Assembly (NCBI GenBank): GCA_949358305.1
Contig: OX442322.1
Span: forward strand, 1 to 64,000
Origin: Strigamia acuminata
Taxonomy: Eukaryota; Arthropoda; Chilopoda; Geophilomorpha; Linotaeniidae
Length of the DNA: 64,000 nt
Direction of reading: 5' to 3'
In this document: in pieces, positions 9,555-21,204 of the stretch
How the letters are laid out: the number at the start of each line of letters is the position of its first letter
How positions within the stretch are numbered: the first letter of the stretch is position 1
Position numbers and translations under genes: made by a program
The notes under the pieces: model-generated
What the model was told of the DNA's origin: nothing
What the model saw: only the letters and a program-made list of their open reading frames with translations
The model's database searches: none

Positions 9555-9851
9555 GACTATCCCATTCGAAGCTGTTACGTCAAATTGGTGCGATTGAGTC
9601 CAGGCGTTCAAGGTGTTTCTTTTCGGGTTGCAGGTGACAAAGGGGTTCATAAAGCGACAGAAGCAGGATTGGAATGACCAAGTTGTTGAAAAAAAAAATA
9701 ATAAAATAATAATAAAATGTCGATCAGTTACAAATGAGAAAATTAAATTAAAGAAACTTAATTGTAATTTCACATTAAAAAAATACACTAAAATAAGGAC
9801 AATTAAAATTTTTACTAATAAATATCTTATTTCAGCTAATAAATATAAATA
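9555..9851 (+). other. Probable 3' flank of the zinc-finger gene
   Basis: No coding signal after the stop. The sequence becomes strongly AT-rich with AATAAAA-like strings from about 9700 that could serve as poly(A) signals. Nothing else is recognised. Confidence 0.4.
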
Positions 9852-10560
9852 TAATCCGATAAATTATTATTCAACACGAAAAACAAAACAAGGCAAAATT
9901 TACCACTTTGGTTAATAAAAATTACTTATTTTCACATCGTTCCCTGAGTAAATTGTTTCCCTTGAATAACAAACCTAAAAGTGAAGAAAAGTGCGATTAT
10001 AAAACGGCCAAAAAAAAAGGCGAGTAAAACGAACTTACGGTAATGGAGAATAATTTTAAGCCGAACAAAAATGGAATTAATAAAAGCCACAAATAAAGAT
10101 TTAATATAAAATTTAAAATACTTCCAGTTAATTTTTGAAAATGCGCCGATCTCCTGCAAGTTGTTTGGAAGACAGAAATTTAATAACGTAGTGAAGTGTC
10201 AACAGGGAACGATGATGAAACAGTTCCTGTCCTAATTTCACAACGATCAACAGTGCAGGAAATATTTCGGGCCATTCGCGTGGGCAATCGAATCTCGCGA
10301 GTTTAGAGATCAAAACGGCAAGCTGCGTGGCGATTTGGCTGACTGGTTCGTTAAACTTTTGCAAGAGAAGCTTCATCAAATTCATTTTCCCTTTTTCCGA
10401 TATCGCGCTGTAAAATTTTCAAAATTTTTCAAAAAAAATATCAAAAAAATAAATTAAAATTTTTTTTGTTTATTTAAATTCATAATTCGTGTTTACTTGG
10501 GCGCTGTTCGTCGCCAATAACGATCCACGCTGTTTTTAAAAAAGTATATCACAGCTTGCC
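9852..10560 (-). repeat. Left copy of a local tandem duplication (importin-11-like region)
   Basis: Matches 11564-12440 in the same orientation, starting at the shared string ATAATCCGATAAATTATTA and ending near the small upstream exon. This copy lacks about 125 bp present on the right (right-copy positions about 11803-11926) and has many small differences, so it is the more decayed of the two. Confidence 0.8.
10128..10560 (-). pseudogene. Importin-11-like exons, decayed left copy
   Basis: The minus strand encodes NEPVSQIATQLAVLISKLAR and FDCPREWPEIFPALL, a strong match to the N-terminal HEAT-repeat part of importin-11 (a nuclear transport receptor of the karyopherin-beta family). An upstream short exon near 10485-10560 encodes DRYWRRTAPK and ends before GTAAAC. 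The reading frame stops soon after DRRIF, where the right copy continues, and the 125-bp deletion removes the rest of the exon. Not expected to give a working protein. Confidence 0.75.
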
Positions 10561-10702
10561 ACGCGTAGAACGATTCTTGATGGGGGCGTTCAGAATAATG
10601 TCAAGCAGGAAGGAATTGTTCATCGCGTTGAAAACATTACACCAACACTGGGCTTTAATGAGTGGTCAGAAGCTGAGATTTAATTTAAAAACCTTTATTT
10701 AT

Positions 10703-11299
10703 TTATTTACAGACGAATATAATAGTATCATCTTCCTTGGCACTCAACCCCTGGGTTTTCGCTTGTTGTCCTGGAGATCCTAAACATATAGATTTATTAC
10801 CCATTCCAGCTGCACCCAATACCATGTTATTCATAACGGCTCCTACGTCGCCAATGGAGTCCAAAACATCACCTTTACCTAAATAAAAATAAAAAGAGCA
10901 AAAACTGAAACAAATTATATAATAAATACCATAATCAATTTCGCTTTCGTTGGTGGCTGGCAAGGTCATAAAAAAATATCGGATTCAATTTTTTTTAATG
11001 TAAATAATTAAAACACTAGGTATTGTTAGTTTACCACAATTTACCACAATGTTACCAAGATTTTACGTACCCAGCTTCATCCGCAGCTAAAAGAACCAAA
11101 ATTCCAGTATAAAAAAAACAAAAAACTCAACAAACTAATCTACCGAATCCTTCCGGATCGTTTCCCAGGCACATAAATCATCTTACGTCAGAAGAAAATG
11201 CAGAGATATAAGTTGTCGAGATATTTCCGTTAAAACTTAAGGTGTAAAAAACTCGCAAATAATTCGATAAGCTTCTAGTGTCGCCGGTTCTTTTTAGTT
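10703..11299 (-). CDS. Exons of an unidentified gene, fragmentary
   Basis: Three stretches look like spliced coding exons on the minus strand. About 11299-11189 follows TTTGCAG, encodes KLKRTGDTRSLSNYLRVFYT and more, and ends before GTAAGA. About 11113-11071 encodes TGILVLLAADEAGY before GTAAAA. The last pair, up to about 10970, encodes TNESEIDYG, then a 51-nt intron (GTATTT...ATTTAG), then KGDVLDSIGDVGAVMNNMVL and a stop at 10703. I do not recognise the family. Whether these exons belong together, or to the importin-like locus around them, is not settled. Confidence 0.4.
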
Positions 11300-11358
11300 T
11301 CTGCAAACAAAAAACAACGAAAATTAGCTAACAAACAAGAAATAAAAGAAAAATAACG

Positions 11359-11562
11359 TTAAAATGCACCGGTGACATCTTTCGGTGGCCGATACTCGGC
11401 GCACAACACAATGCCTTTGATTAAATTCAAGCAATGAATCGTAAATCGCTCAAACAGTTTAATTTTGCCTTCGTTGGTGAAGAGACAATTGACATACAAC
11501 TCCAGCGACGACTTAATGAATGGCACGTATGAAAATGGGTGGTTCTCCAATACGTCCATCAA
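11359..11562 (-). pseudogene. Importin-11-like middle exon, adjoining the duplication break
   Basis: Encodes NHPFSYVPFIKSSLELYVNC and FERFTIHCLNLIKGIV, matching the importin-11 region after the exon at 11750-12244. The exon starts at the edge of the duplicated block (about 11564) with no clear AG acceptor in front, suggesting the duplication cut the intron or exon border. A possible donor follows PPKD. Called broken because of the missing acceptor and the upstream stop codon. Confidence 0.6.
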
Positions 11563-11563
11563 T

Positions 11564-12440
11564 TATATTATCCGATAAATTATTAATTCAACACGAAAAA
11601 AGTTCAAACAAGGCGAAATTTACCACTGGTTAAAAAAATTATATATTTTTCACATCGTTCCCTGAGTAAATCGTTTGCCTTGAATAACAAATCTAAAAGT
11701 GAATAAAATTATAAAACCCACGAAAAAAAGGCGATTATAACGAACTTACGGCAATTGAGAATAGTTTTTAACCCGAACAAAAACGGAATTAATAAAAGCC
11801 ACAGCTTCCTCAACCTTGCGCGGCTAGCCGTGAACAACCAATTTACAGGCGATTTTCAAAGCGAGAAATCCCTTTTCCAAACTCGCGATCGAATCGGCGG
11901 CGCCGAGGAAACTCTCTGTGTACGTGTTATAAAGATTTAATATAAAATTTAAAATACTTCCTGTAAATTCTTGAAAAATGCGCCGATCTCCTGCGAGTCG
12001 TTTGGAAGACAGAGATTTAATAACGTAATGAAGTGACAACAGGGAACGATGTTGGGACAGTTCCTGTTCAGATTTCACAACGATCAACAGTGCAGGAATT
12101 ATTTCAGGCCATTCGCGTGGGCAATCGAATCTCGCGAGTTTAGAGATCAAAACGGCAAGTTGCGTGGCGATTTGGTTCACTGGTTCGTTAAAATTTTGCA
12201 AGAGAAGCTTCATCAAATTCATTTTCTCTTCTTCCGATATCGCGCTGTAAAATTTGCAAATTTTTTCAAAAAAATGTCAAAAAAAAAATTTAATTTTTTT
12301 TTTTATTTTTATTTAAATTAATAATTCGTGTTTACTTGGGCGCTGTTCGTCGCCAGTAACGATCCACTCCATTTTTAAAGTATATCACAGCTTGCGACTG
12401 CGCATTTACGTCGATTTTGTGCTTGGAAAAAAAGGCCTAA
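11564..12440 (-). repeat. Right copy of the local tandem duplication
   Basis: Less decayed partner of 9852-10560. The left boundary coincides with the start of the exon at 11562. Confidence 0.8.
11750..12430 (-). pseudogene. Importin-11-like exons, right copy with in-frame stop
   Basis: Two exons on the minus strand. The first (about 12430-12336) encodes YFKNGVDRYWRRTAPK and ends before GTAAAC. The second starts after TTTTACAG at 12244, encodes ISEEEKMNLMKLLLQNFNEP, then the conserved DCPREWPE region, and ends at 11750 before GTAAGT. This is residue order and spacing of importin-11 (about residues 80-260 of the animal protein). A TAG at 11824-11826 interrupts the frame, yet downstream codons still read VEEAVAFINSVFVRVKNYSQ in register up to the donor, so the stop looks like a point mutation. 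An intact gene probably exists elsewhere. Confidence 0.75.
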
Positions 12441-12601
12441 AATAAGGAAAATTTAAAATTATCGTGCCGGGATGTGCGATTTAGTTGGATAAAAATTGGG
12501 AATCAAATCGGGCTTGGTGGGAATTAATTTTGTTTGTAAAACGAGGGCGAACGAACCAGTAAGACGGAATAGAATCCTCTCTCCATTTCTCATCCTTTCA
12601 G

Positions 12602-13001
12602 ATGTTCATCCGGGATTTTGGCTCGTGGCTCTGGAAAGGGTGTCAAGGGCGATCGACAATGTGGTCTCCATCGGGAGCCATTTTGTTAATAGTGTCATCT
12701 GTTGTTGGCTTTTACTGTTAGATTGAAATTGTGATGTAATGACGTCATAGCCTTTCCTAATTGTGTAGTATAAATCATAATTTTGCTGACGACTATCCAG
12801 GTTTATTGGATTTTGTTTATCATCACTTTTGAACCACCGCCAACGTATTAATACGGAATAATTCTTTTTAACTCAAAATTTCAATTTTTATAACAGGTGG
12901 AAGGTATTAGCCAAGCAATGCGATCAATTCCGGACAATTTTGCACTCACTCCACCAGCAAATCGACGAGCAATGACGCCAGCAAAGTACCCGTCGGTTTA
13001 G
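12602..13001 (+). CDS. Two candidate exons of an unidentified gene
   Basis: The first follows CATCCTTTCAG at 12601 and is open in more than one frame until about 12725. The second (12897-13001) follows TTTATAACAG, is 35 codons with stop, and reads GISQAMRSIPDNFALTPPAN in its middle. The composition looks coding. The donor between them was not found and no family is recognised. Confidence 0.3.
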
Positions 13002-15700
13002 ACATCAAAAAAATTAATTTTTCTCCATTTGACTCGCACTCGTAAAATGGCTGACTACGGTATGTTTACGGCTTTCAATCCATATCGCTTTTCCACCCAT
13101 CTTTCAGGCTTCTCATGGTTTCGGGAACAATATTAAATGTAAGGTATCTTTAAACCCACTCTGTCAAATCCATGCAGCGATGTTTAGCACAGCATTAACT
13201 CTTTCTTTATGACCATTTCGGTGCTCCGCACCTGATTCGTTTTCTGGATTGCACATCAAATAAACCTCTCAAGGTAAAAATTTAAATGATAAATAAATAA
13301 TTATACAAGAAAAACAATGATAAATAATTCTCTTAAATATAAATCTTCTCTTTTTCAGTCAACATCAAATGTGATAGGTTCGAGTTGGGTGTCACGAGTT
13401 GGGTGTCACACCCAACTCGACAACTAAATGTGTACCTCGTATTAGAGCGGAAAAAAGGGGCAGTTAGAAATTACAGACGACCCGAAACTCCTGCAACTTC
13501 ACACTTCCAGCTTACTGATACTTGGTATTCTTATTTAAGTGCATAAAAAACCTAAACTCAACAAATAAACAATTATTCTTTTACAGACTAAAATCGAATT
13601 GAATTGCATCTCCGACCCGATTATCTTGCTTGGACAACTCAAGTCGATCAGATACGTGTTATTAATCTCTTTACCCTCGAACAATTGTATTAAAAAGCTA
13701 AACTTATTTTAGGTCTATTCAAACCAAGCTAAACTTGACAACCGATGCAGTCTCAGATCTTCTTGTCTCGTACAAACTACATGCAGATTAAAACCTTGTA
13801 AGTATTTTAACCATCTTTTTCCTCTCTTATTTATAAAGTAAAAAAAATTCGAATACATCTAAATTATTCTAATTTTCCTTCTCTCATTCGCAACAAGTTC
13901 AGACCAAAAACTTGTTTGTACTTTGTGTTTAAATTTTTTATGTACTTGAAACTGGTGTTATTTAATTAACATACTGTATGTTATGTTTGAATTATCTTTT
14001 GTTTGTGTACCGTTAGTTGCTAGGCAATGGTTTGCAATGGTTATTTTTATTTAAGAGTCAAAATATGACTTTATTTTTCTGTAAATTATCTATACCCCTA
14101 CCTAGTGTAAAAACCAAAACCAAACAAAAATTATATTCATTTATTTTATGTGTTTAAAAGAAAACAAAATATTCTAAAATAAACTTCACTTAATTATTAT
14201 TATTAAAACGAAATAAAATAAAACAAATTTCAAACTCATAATTCATAATATACGGTAATGAAATAAAAACACGAAAATAAAGAATTAAGAATTAAAACAC
14301 CGAAAAATAATACATACCCACATATAAAACCCAAAACAATAACGAAATTTTCTACTTAACACATGAAAGAAAATTCTGTCAAGAATACTTTGAAAATAAA
14401 TAATTGACTTTTTTGGAACTTACCCGTTCTACACGAACCCCTAATCGATATAATTTATTGCACAAAAAGTTGGAATTTGAGTCAGGCACTGGTCCTTTAA
14501 TTATTTCGTTCCCTATGACTAAAAATAAATTTTTTATTAAAAATAAAATTAAAAGTAAGCGATTTGATGTGGGTATTTAATTTAAAAATACTTACTAATA
14601 ATGCCAGCATTTGGTATCGTTAAATTAGAATTTGCATCTGTACTCATGGTTTCAAACCATGCGATGAGATAAAGCATTAATTTTTTATTTAGACGAATAG
14701 AAATATTAAAAAATCTACTAAATCCTATCTTTGGGCGCCATTCTGTGGTGATCGTCCATATTTTCACTTTTTTTGTTGAATTTACATCATTCAATGTCGT
14801 AACGCGGCTTTTTGAGACTATAATTTAGCCACTTTTTACTTTCAGCCTAGTCATTCCTTTTATTGCCCCAATCATCAGAATTTTAACAGAAATAAATAAA
14901 AAACACTGGAATTGTACAACTGGATATTAATTTTATTACATAAAAAAGGGAGACGCTTAAATTCACTTGTTTGAATCCATAATAAAACTTGACTGTAGTT
15001 CAAATTTTATACTACAAAAAATCGTATAAATCTTACATAAATGACAAACCTGTGTATAAATAAGTACCATAAAAGAATTTTCGTAACAGATAATAACGGT
15101 CTAGGTCTGTAAATAAAAAATCTTTTATGAGCATATCCAAGTCAAAACCTCAAAAAAACAAAACGATGTTGAAAAATTAGTATTCTTTTTGTTAGTTACA
15201 ATTCGTAATTCCTTCAAATTTGTTTAAATCAAAAAGCTTTCTAAAATCCTTCAAACATGTATAGTATATTTTCCCCTTCGAATTTCCCAAAACTTAATTC
15301 TTATGTGAAAAATAATGATGAGAAAAAAAAAAATTATAACAACAACATTCTAAAAGACCATACGGAAAACTTTCAATTGAAATTATTAAATTTAAAAATT
15401 AGTTTTTGTTATTCACTGCTCCAATTACCAATTTAACAAAAGTAATAATTAAATGTTCGGTAAGTGGAAATCTCTCTTTCTGTCGGTGTTTCTGTCCACT
15501 GTGCACCGGTCGGCGGAGTCTGTTGATTGGTTAAACGACCGCGCTCCATCGCAGACGGCAAATCGAACGTCCCTGAATCATCGCCGCCCGCCTAACTGTT
15601 CGCGTTTATTAACCGCTGACGGCAATCGTTTTCGATTCCATGCGTCGATGTGTGCGGCGAGTCTTTGGTGGGCCCGCAACACGTCGAAGCGATACACTTT
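13002..15700. other. AT-rich intergenic DNA
   Basis: No ORF or RNA gene supported on either strand. Positions about 13381-13421 contain a direct repeat CGAGTTGGGTGTCAC followed by its inverted copy ACACCCAACTCG. A more GC-rich patch at about 15470-15720 differs from its surroundings but has no convincing plus-strand gene. Otherwise only A/T runs are seen. Confidence 0.6.
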
Positions 15701-15812
15701 TTATTCGGCTATACGTATGTAATCCGCTAAATTTCTACAGCGTATATGCACGGAAGCAATTATTCGATCACCGGCCAACGTGAAATTCGTGCACAGCAAG
15801 AACTCCGTCAAT
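15701..15812 (-). CDS. Possible exon, function unknown
   Basis: On the minus strand the frame after a possible acceptor (CAATAG at about 15813) reads LTEFLLCTNFTLAGDRIIAS then VHIRCRNLADYIRIAE and stop. Composition resembles a folded protein, and the patch is GC-richer than its flanks. No donor or neighbour exon was established and the family is not recognised. Confidence 0.25.
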
Positions 15813-16002
15813 CTATTGCGAACAAAAAAAACAAATCAATCAATGATTTAAATCACTATAAGTAACAAAAACTAAATTAATCAATGAATTAAATCACCTT
15901 GTGTAGTTGAAGCTGGTGTGGCACCCATGTTGGTTTGAGATGAGAGAGCACTTATAATCGGTCCAAGTCAGCAGAAAATCATGGTTTGGGATGATTACTT
16001 GA

Positions 16003-16099
16003 TTACTTGATTAGTTGCTTATTTGATGAAATGATTATTCTCAGGATTGGTTGAATCCAATCACATGATACATCAAATAATCAACTAATCAAAGTAATC
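16003..16099. repeat. Long inverted repeat (hairpin)
   Basis: Arms of about 30 bp around TTGATTACTTGATTAGTTG and TTATTTGATG pair with the right half with two differences or so. The loop itself contains GATTGG/CCAATC. A small MITE or a folded relic is possible. A (TA)n-rich run follows at 16130-16160. Confidence 0.75.
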
Positions 16100-16312
16100 A
16101 ACTAATCACTCATTTAATGAAACCCTAGTATATATATATGTATATATATGTGTATATATGTGGAAAATATAATTCTAAACAAGCGAATGTGGGTGGATAA
16201 AACATCCAACACAAGCGAAAATGTGTAGAAATGATTGAAACAAGTAAAAATATGCCGCTCCTAGAAATATGCCGCCTCACTGCCCCGCCCTTCGCACGAA
16301 CTCTGGATGTCT

Positions 16313-16631
16313 TTATTCTGTGTGTGTCTTTAAATGACGTTTCACGTGCGACGAAGTCGTTGAGCAATATTGACACAAATGACACTTGAATGGTCTTTCT
16401 CCAGTGTGTCTTAATAAATGAGCCTGGAGGCTGTTATAATAAGCGGTAGCAAACGTACACAAATGGCACTTATACGGTTTTTCCCCAGTGTGTGTCAACA
16501 TGTGTCGTGCCAAGCTTTGGACGATTTTCGTTTTGTATGCACACAAGTTGCAATTGTACTCGGGGGTGTTAGGCCTTTCCATCGTCGTGAACGGTATCCT
16601 CGTGGAAGAAGAAGAAGAAATCAATTGGCAG
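16313..16631 (-). CDS. C2H2 zinc-finger exon, three fingers
   Basis: Minus-strand exon after the acceptor TTTTTTTTCAG at 16632. A Ser-rich segment is followed by three C2H2 fingers: YNCNLCAYKTKIVQSLARH, then YKCHLCTFATAYYNSLQAH, then FKCHLCQYCSTTSSHVKRH, joined by classical TGEKPY/TGERPF linkers. The stop comes two residues after the last linker. Intact fingers and linkers suggest DNA binding. Upstream exons were not found between here and the Gypsy-B fragment. This is probably a terminal exon of a host gene or a retained fragment; it is not obviously the same gene as at 9163-9554. Confidence 0.65.
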
Positions 16632-16894
16632 CTGAAAAAAAATTCATTGATGTAAACCATTGAATTTGTGACTGTGTGGAGACCTCAAATATTTCTATTT
16701 GAGTAAGCACCATATTTCCGAAACATCTTAGATCAAGAACAAATAATATTCTGTTCTATTTCAATGTAAGTTGGAATAAAACATACTGCCATAGTAAAAT
16801 CAATAAATCGATTAATTTGATCAATTACCTGATTGGTTTTTCATGGCATCAGCAAATTTTCTAATCACCCCCATTTTTTAATCTAAATTTAAAT

Positions 16895-18329
16895 AACATA
16901 TAAGAAAGGCACGGATATTCCGGTGGCCGACGCGCTAAGTCGTGATTGTGAACCAGGGCCAGTAAAAGAAGATACACACGAATTGCAAATTCATATTGTG
17001 TTGCCCATGACAGTGAGGGGAGAAAAGAAGTTGCGGTTGGCATTGGAAAGCGATGTGGAAAGTCAAGCGGTTATCAAGGTTGTGTTGGATGGTTGGCCAG
17101 AGGAAAAGGAGCGAGTGCCAGCGGTGGTTCAACCATATTGGAATTTTAGGGACGAAATTGCTGCGTATGACGGTATTTTGTTCAAAAATCAACGGCCGAT
17201 TATTCCACGGAGTTTACGCGACGAGTATTTGGCGTACATCCACCAAGGCCATTTGGGCATTCAATCGTCCATTCGACGAGCCCGCGAAGCGGTATTCTGG
17301 ATAGGCATGACGGTGGACATTGAGAACATGGTGAAGGTGTGCAATACGTGCGAACGGACGCAAAAAGCCAACGTAAAGGCGCCAATCATGTCAAAGCCGG
17401 TGCCGGAGAGACCGTGGCAGCGAGTGGCGACGGATTTGTTTGAAATTAAAGGGCAACAGTATATTACAGTAACTGACAGTTATTCGAGGTTTTATGAAGT
17501 TTCACAATTGAAAGGAACGACAGCCGGGAAAGTCGTAGAGAAGATGAAGCGATTTTTCGCGGTGCATGGAATTCCGGAGGTAGTAGAAAGCGACGGGGGA
17601 CCGCAGTATGCGTCGCAGGAGTTTCGGAAATTCGCGACGGATTGGGATTTTGTACACAGCGTGTCGTCGCCAAGGTTTCCTAGGGCTAATGGATTGGCAG
17701 AGCGAAGTGTGCAGTCAGCGAAAAACATCATTAAGGGGTGCATGCGTGATGGGTCAGATGTATACCTCGCGTTGTTGAACTGGCGGAATACACCGAGAAG
17801 TACGAGTTTGGGATCGCCGGTGCAGAGATTATTTAGCCGGAGAACGCGGTCGTTATTGAATGGACATGTCAGTTTGTTGGAGCCAAAGGTGCAGGAAGGA
17901 GTGACAGAAGCGTTAGTTACAGCACGGGCCACCCAGAAGCGGTATGCTGATCGTCAAGCACGAGTGGCGCAAGATTTCGAGGTCGGAGATCGGGTTCGTG
18001 TGCAGACGGGGCACCGTAATTGGGAGGGCGCGGCGATTGGGGGCAAGACGGAGTACCCGCGGTCAGTTGAAGTAAAGATGGCTGATGGTCGGGTGCTCAG
18101 AAGAAATACGGGTGTGGTCAAGCATACTCAAGCGCGGTTGCCACCACCGACGGAAAATCGATGGAGCGGCGAGGGATCGGCAGAGAAAGCCAGACCGGCT
18201 CAGATGACGTCAACGGCGGTGACGAAGGAAAGCAGCGGAAAGGAACAAGGTGTGAGCGACGGTGCTCCTGTAAAAACATTTACGCGCAGTGGACGAGAAG
18301 TCAGGGCACCGGTTCGATTGGACTTGTGA
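16895..18329 (+). pseudogene. pol: Gypsy-B Pol fragment (RNase H end and integrase)
   Basis: The open frame starts inside ITYKKGTDIPVADALSR, the C-terminal end of Gypsy RNase H, with a stop just before it, so protease, RT and most of RNase H are lost. The integrase is complete: H-H-C-C finger (HQGHLGIQSS... to CNTCERTQ), Asp in RVATDLFEIKG, Asp in VESDGGPQY and Glu in NGLAERSVQSAK. A basic C-terminal tail ends RSGREVRAPVRLDL, a common end for this group. The frame is intact over about 470 codons, so the truncation rather than point mutation inactivates it. Confidence 0.88.
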
Positions 18330-18512
18330 AGTGTGCGGTGTTGTTTTATTCTAGTATTTAATCGCATTTACTCATACTTAATAGCATTGTATAATTTTGT
18401 ATTTAGTTTGTAATCGTACATTTCTTTGTAACTGTTTAATAGCTCCTGTTTTGTTAGTGTAGTGTTTGTTTTGTTGTTCTGTGTTTTCAATGACTTAAAA
18501 TGAAAGGGGAGA

Positions 18513-18647
18513 TGTAACATGAGGCTGGAGCGCCATAGTTCGTAAGTCGACACTAGGTGGCGCCACCCAATAAAGAAGCACTCTCGTGCTAGCTATCATG
18601 TCGAGAGGAGTTACTTTTAATTTGAAGCACCACATCTAAACGTTACA
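18513..18647 (+). repeat. 3' LTR of Gypsy-B (135 bp)
   Basis: Begins TGTAACATGAGG right after the purine tract AAAATGAAAGGGGAGA and ends AACGTTACA, giving TGTAAC/GTTACA inverted ends. An AATAAA lies at 18570. A CTCF-like motif (ACACTAGGTGGCGC) is at 18550-18563. Very short LTRs of this size also occur in Gypsy-C. Confidence 0.8.
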
Positions 18648-19447
18648 TGTAATAAACTGTGATCACCACATTAAAAACCATAATTAAATTAAATAAGTAC
18701 CCTAAAATCCTGAAAAATAGTCTACAATATGAGAATATAAAATGTTATCTTCTAGCAAATCTTTTTTATTAACACCAGAACGTCCTAAATTTTGGCCCAC
18801 CAAAACCAAATAACCAAATAACATTAACAATACTTGCACAATATTTGCAAACAATGTTTGTCAATTTAAGAAAAAGAATGACAAAGAAATTTGAAACCAC
18901 GGATAACGCTTTACTTTCTTCCATACAGTTCTAAAACAAACAAAAACTTTTAAAACTTTTATCATCTTACATTTATAAACAAAATACCTCATATCCGATT
19001 CGAAAAGAATCTGATCACACTCGCTTATCCTTTTGTACCTCGCGCTGATAATTTCTACTCGTATACATGTGCAAACGTTGACGGCAAGTTTCAGGAAGGA
19101 TAAGGCTAATAAAAATACAATGAATTAATATGCTAGGAACAATGAATCCATTCTCTTCGCTCAGACCCCAACACACAAAATCACTCACCGAAATAGAATA
19201 GATTTCAAGTTAAACCATGGCGCCCGGTTTGTGACGTCATCGATAAGATGTAAACAAATCATTGTAGCTGATTATTTATTTGAAGTTCATTGATGTAATT
19301 AATTATTCTATGTTAATTACTGTTATTAATTTGTATCTGTTGATTTGTTTCTCGAAGTTAAAATATTTCTGAACTTTTCAAACAACTTGAGCTGTGATTG
19401 GTTCACACACATCATGCTCAACCTCATCCTCGTTCAAAGCTGCTGTT
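18648..19447. other. Intergenic DNA
   Basis: AT-rich, no supported gene or RNA. Ends at the TGTT target duplication of the HP-1 element. Confidence 0.6.
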
Positions 19448-21200
19448 TGTGACGATTTTACTTTTGGCTGATTTAATAGCCATTTAAGATAGATAAATAA
19501 TCGGTTTAAACAAGACGTTGCTAGGAGTAGCAACAACCTAACCGAGATAAGCTTACGGAAGTCTGTGTAAAACGTGAATTCATGACTGAGTAGAAATAAC
19601 TTACAATATTAGTGTGACATAACATATTTATTACTAAATATTAATGATAACATAATTGGGTTCTTGACGCGTGTAAACGGGCGGCATCAACTGGTTGAGG
19701 ATCCGGGCGAAGCCAAAGGGATACGGCTGACTTGCGGCATCGTCACAAATAACGCTACGGAGACGTATTTGGTCCGCAGCTCGAGTATCTAATAATGCGA
19801 AGAGTCCTTCGCATAAATAGGAATATTCGGCAGAATATTCCATGTTCCAAATGAATAAATGTGAAGTGATTAATGGAATATAACAAATGAATTGTTATAG
19901 AAATATTAATTGGGCGGGGACCGTCACGACAATTGAGAGAACGTCGCGGGAGTTGTTGAGACTCCATCCGCCAGCATGCCTTACGACGACAAGATCTCGT
20001 GATCAGGCGCCGAGTATTTGTTTGTACGCTTTAATTCGCTGTCGGTGGTACCAACCACCAGGTAAACATTTCTATGGACTTACCGGGATAAAAAGTATTG
20101 CCAATACAGGATTACCAATGCCCGAGTAATTTGTTTAACACGATATACTTTATACATCGTTCACGGGTTACTAACCCGGAGGGTACAATGGGGCGGGGAC
20201 CGTCACGACGGTCGAGAGAACCATCGCGGAAGGATTTGACTCCTCCATCCGCCAGCATGCCTTACGATGACGGGATCAGCGGATCGAGCACCGGGTAAAA
20301 TATTAATCGGCCACTGCCGTTGGATTACCATTATCCAGGTAGTTATTTATCGCAACATCTTGAAGATATTACTCACGGGCTACCAACCCGGCGTGTTTTA
20401 GTGTGTATTAGGCCTTTACCAACTTTTAACGAGCGGAAGGACCAATCGAGAAAAGACGGGAACCTGCGAGGGCTGTTTACAACAACCATCCTGCAGCGGA
20501 CTGAGGCCAGTTAGCTGAGGGACCTACTTTCATTTAGCAAGGTCGTACTGTATACGACCGTTATATTAAGCCACCGTACGAAATCTAACTGTCCCGTAGA
20601 ACAGCAAGCTAACGTTACGGGACCATTTCATGCGAATGCATATCTATTACCGGGTTGGTCTTCCCGAAAATGCCCTACAACAACAATAACAATATAGTAA
20701 TGAATACTAATTGTGGAGAGCTGAGGTGGCCTGATGTGTCGATAGAGAAAGTGAAATCAAACGATAACAACAATTCAACTACAGACAGTATACGAGTTCA
20801 GTTATCAAGCCAGGGGGGTGAGTGGGTGAGAAACTGGAGCTTATATAGTTCTGTAGAACCACTAGATTGGCGACAGCCAATCAGCGTACGAAGCGGCGGA
20901 TTCGTGGGTCACTAGTCCGGACCTAAAATTTGACTATGTCCAGATGGGCCCAGTTGGGGGCAGGAAGGGTCCAATTGGTTCCCTTCGACAGGTAAGTAAT
21001 GTGTATATTGATTCGATAGAATCAACCTTGTCAAGTAAATAATACTTAGTTTATATCGAATAAAATAGTTATATTTTATTCATCGTGTCTAAATAATTAT
21101 TTATCACACTTATTAGTTTTATCGAGTTTGAATTACGCGCGTTGGTTAAACAGCGCCATCTACTGTGAACATTGATAACTATCGATTTGTAATCATCACA
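19448..21200. mobile_element. HP-1, non-coding element with TGTGACG termini and many hairpins
   Basis: Ends are TGTGACGATTTTAC on the left and, reversed, TGTGATGATTACA on the right. Both are flanked by TGTT (19444-19447 and 21201-21204), a 4-bp target duplication. No ORF of note. The interior holds short perfect hairpins, mostly with 4-nt loops: 19795-19814, 19820-19841, 20044-20059, 20541-20559 (5-nt loop), 20865-20882, 21008-21025, 21058-21081. Two ~105-bp imperfect repeats start GGGCGGGGACCGTCACGAC at 19912 and 20190. A CTCF-like motif lies at 21153-21166. HP-2 at 36080 shares ends, size, hairpins and motif. Termini starting TGT and a 4-bp duplication recall integrase-type (Ginger-like) DNA transposons, which is only a suggestion. 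Confidence 0.7.
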
Positions 21201-21204
21201 TGTT

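Larger units (their letters stand above)
16895..18647 (+). mobile_element. Gypsy-B, 5'-truncated LTR retrotransposon
   Basis: Only the end of RNase H, the integrase, a polypurine tract (18497-18512) and the 3' LTR remain. Homology begins abruptly near 16895 in AT-rich DNA. No 5' LTR is present, so no target duplication can be tested. Confidence 0.88.

Noticed and set aside
14582-14794. 70-codon minus-strand ORF
   Set aside because: AT-rich chance frame with no splice sites or recognisable motif.
15453-15722. 89-codon plus-strand ORF in a GC-rich patch
   Set aside because: No splice context, no family match; the opposite strand gives a slightly better exon candidate.
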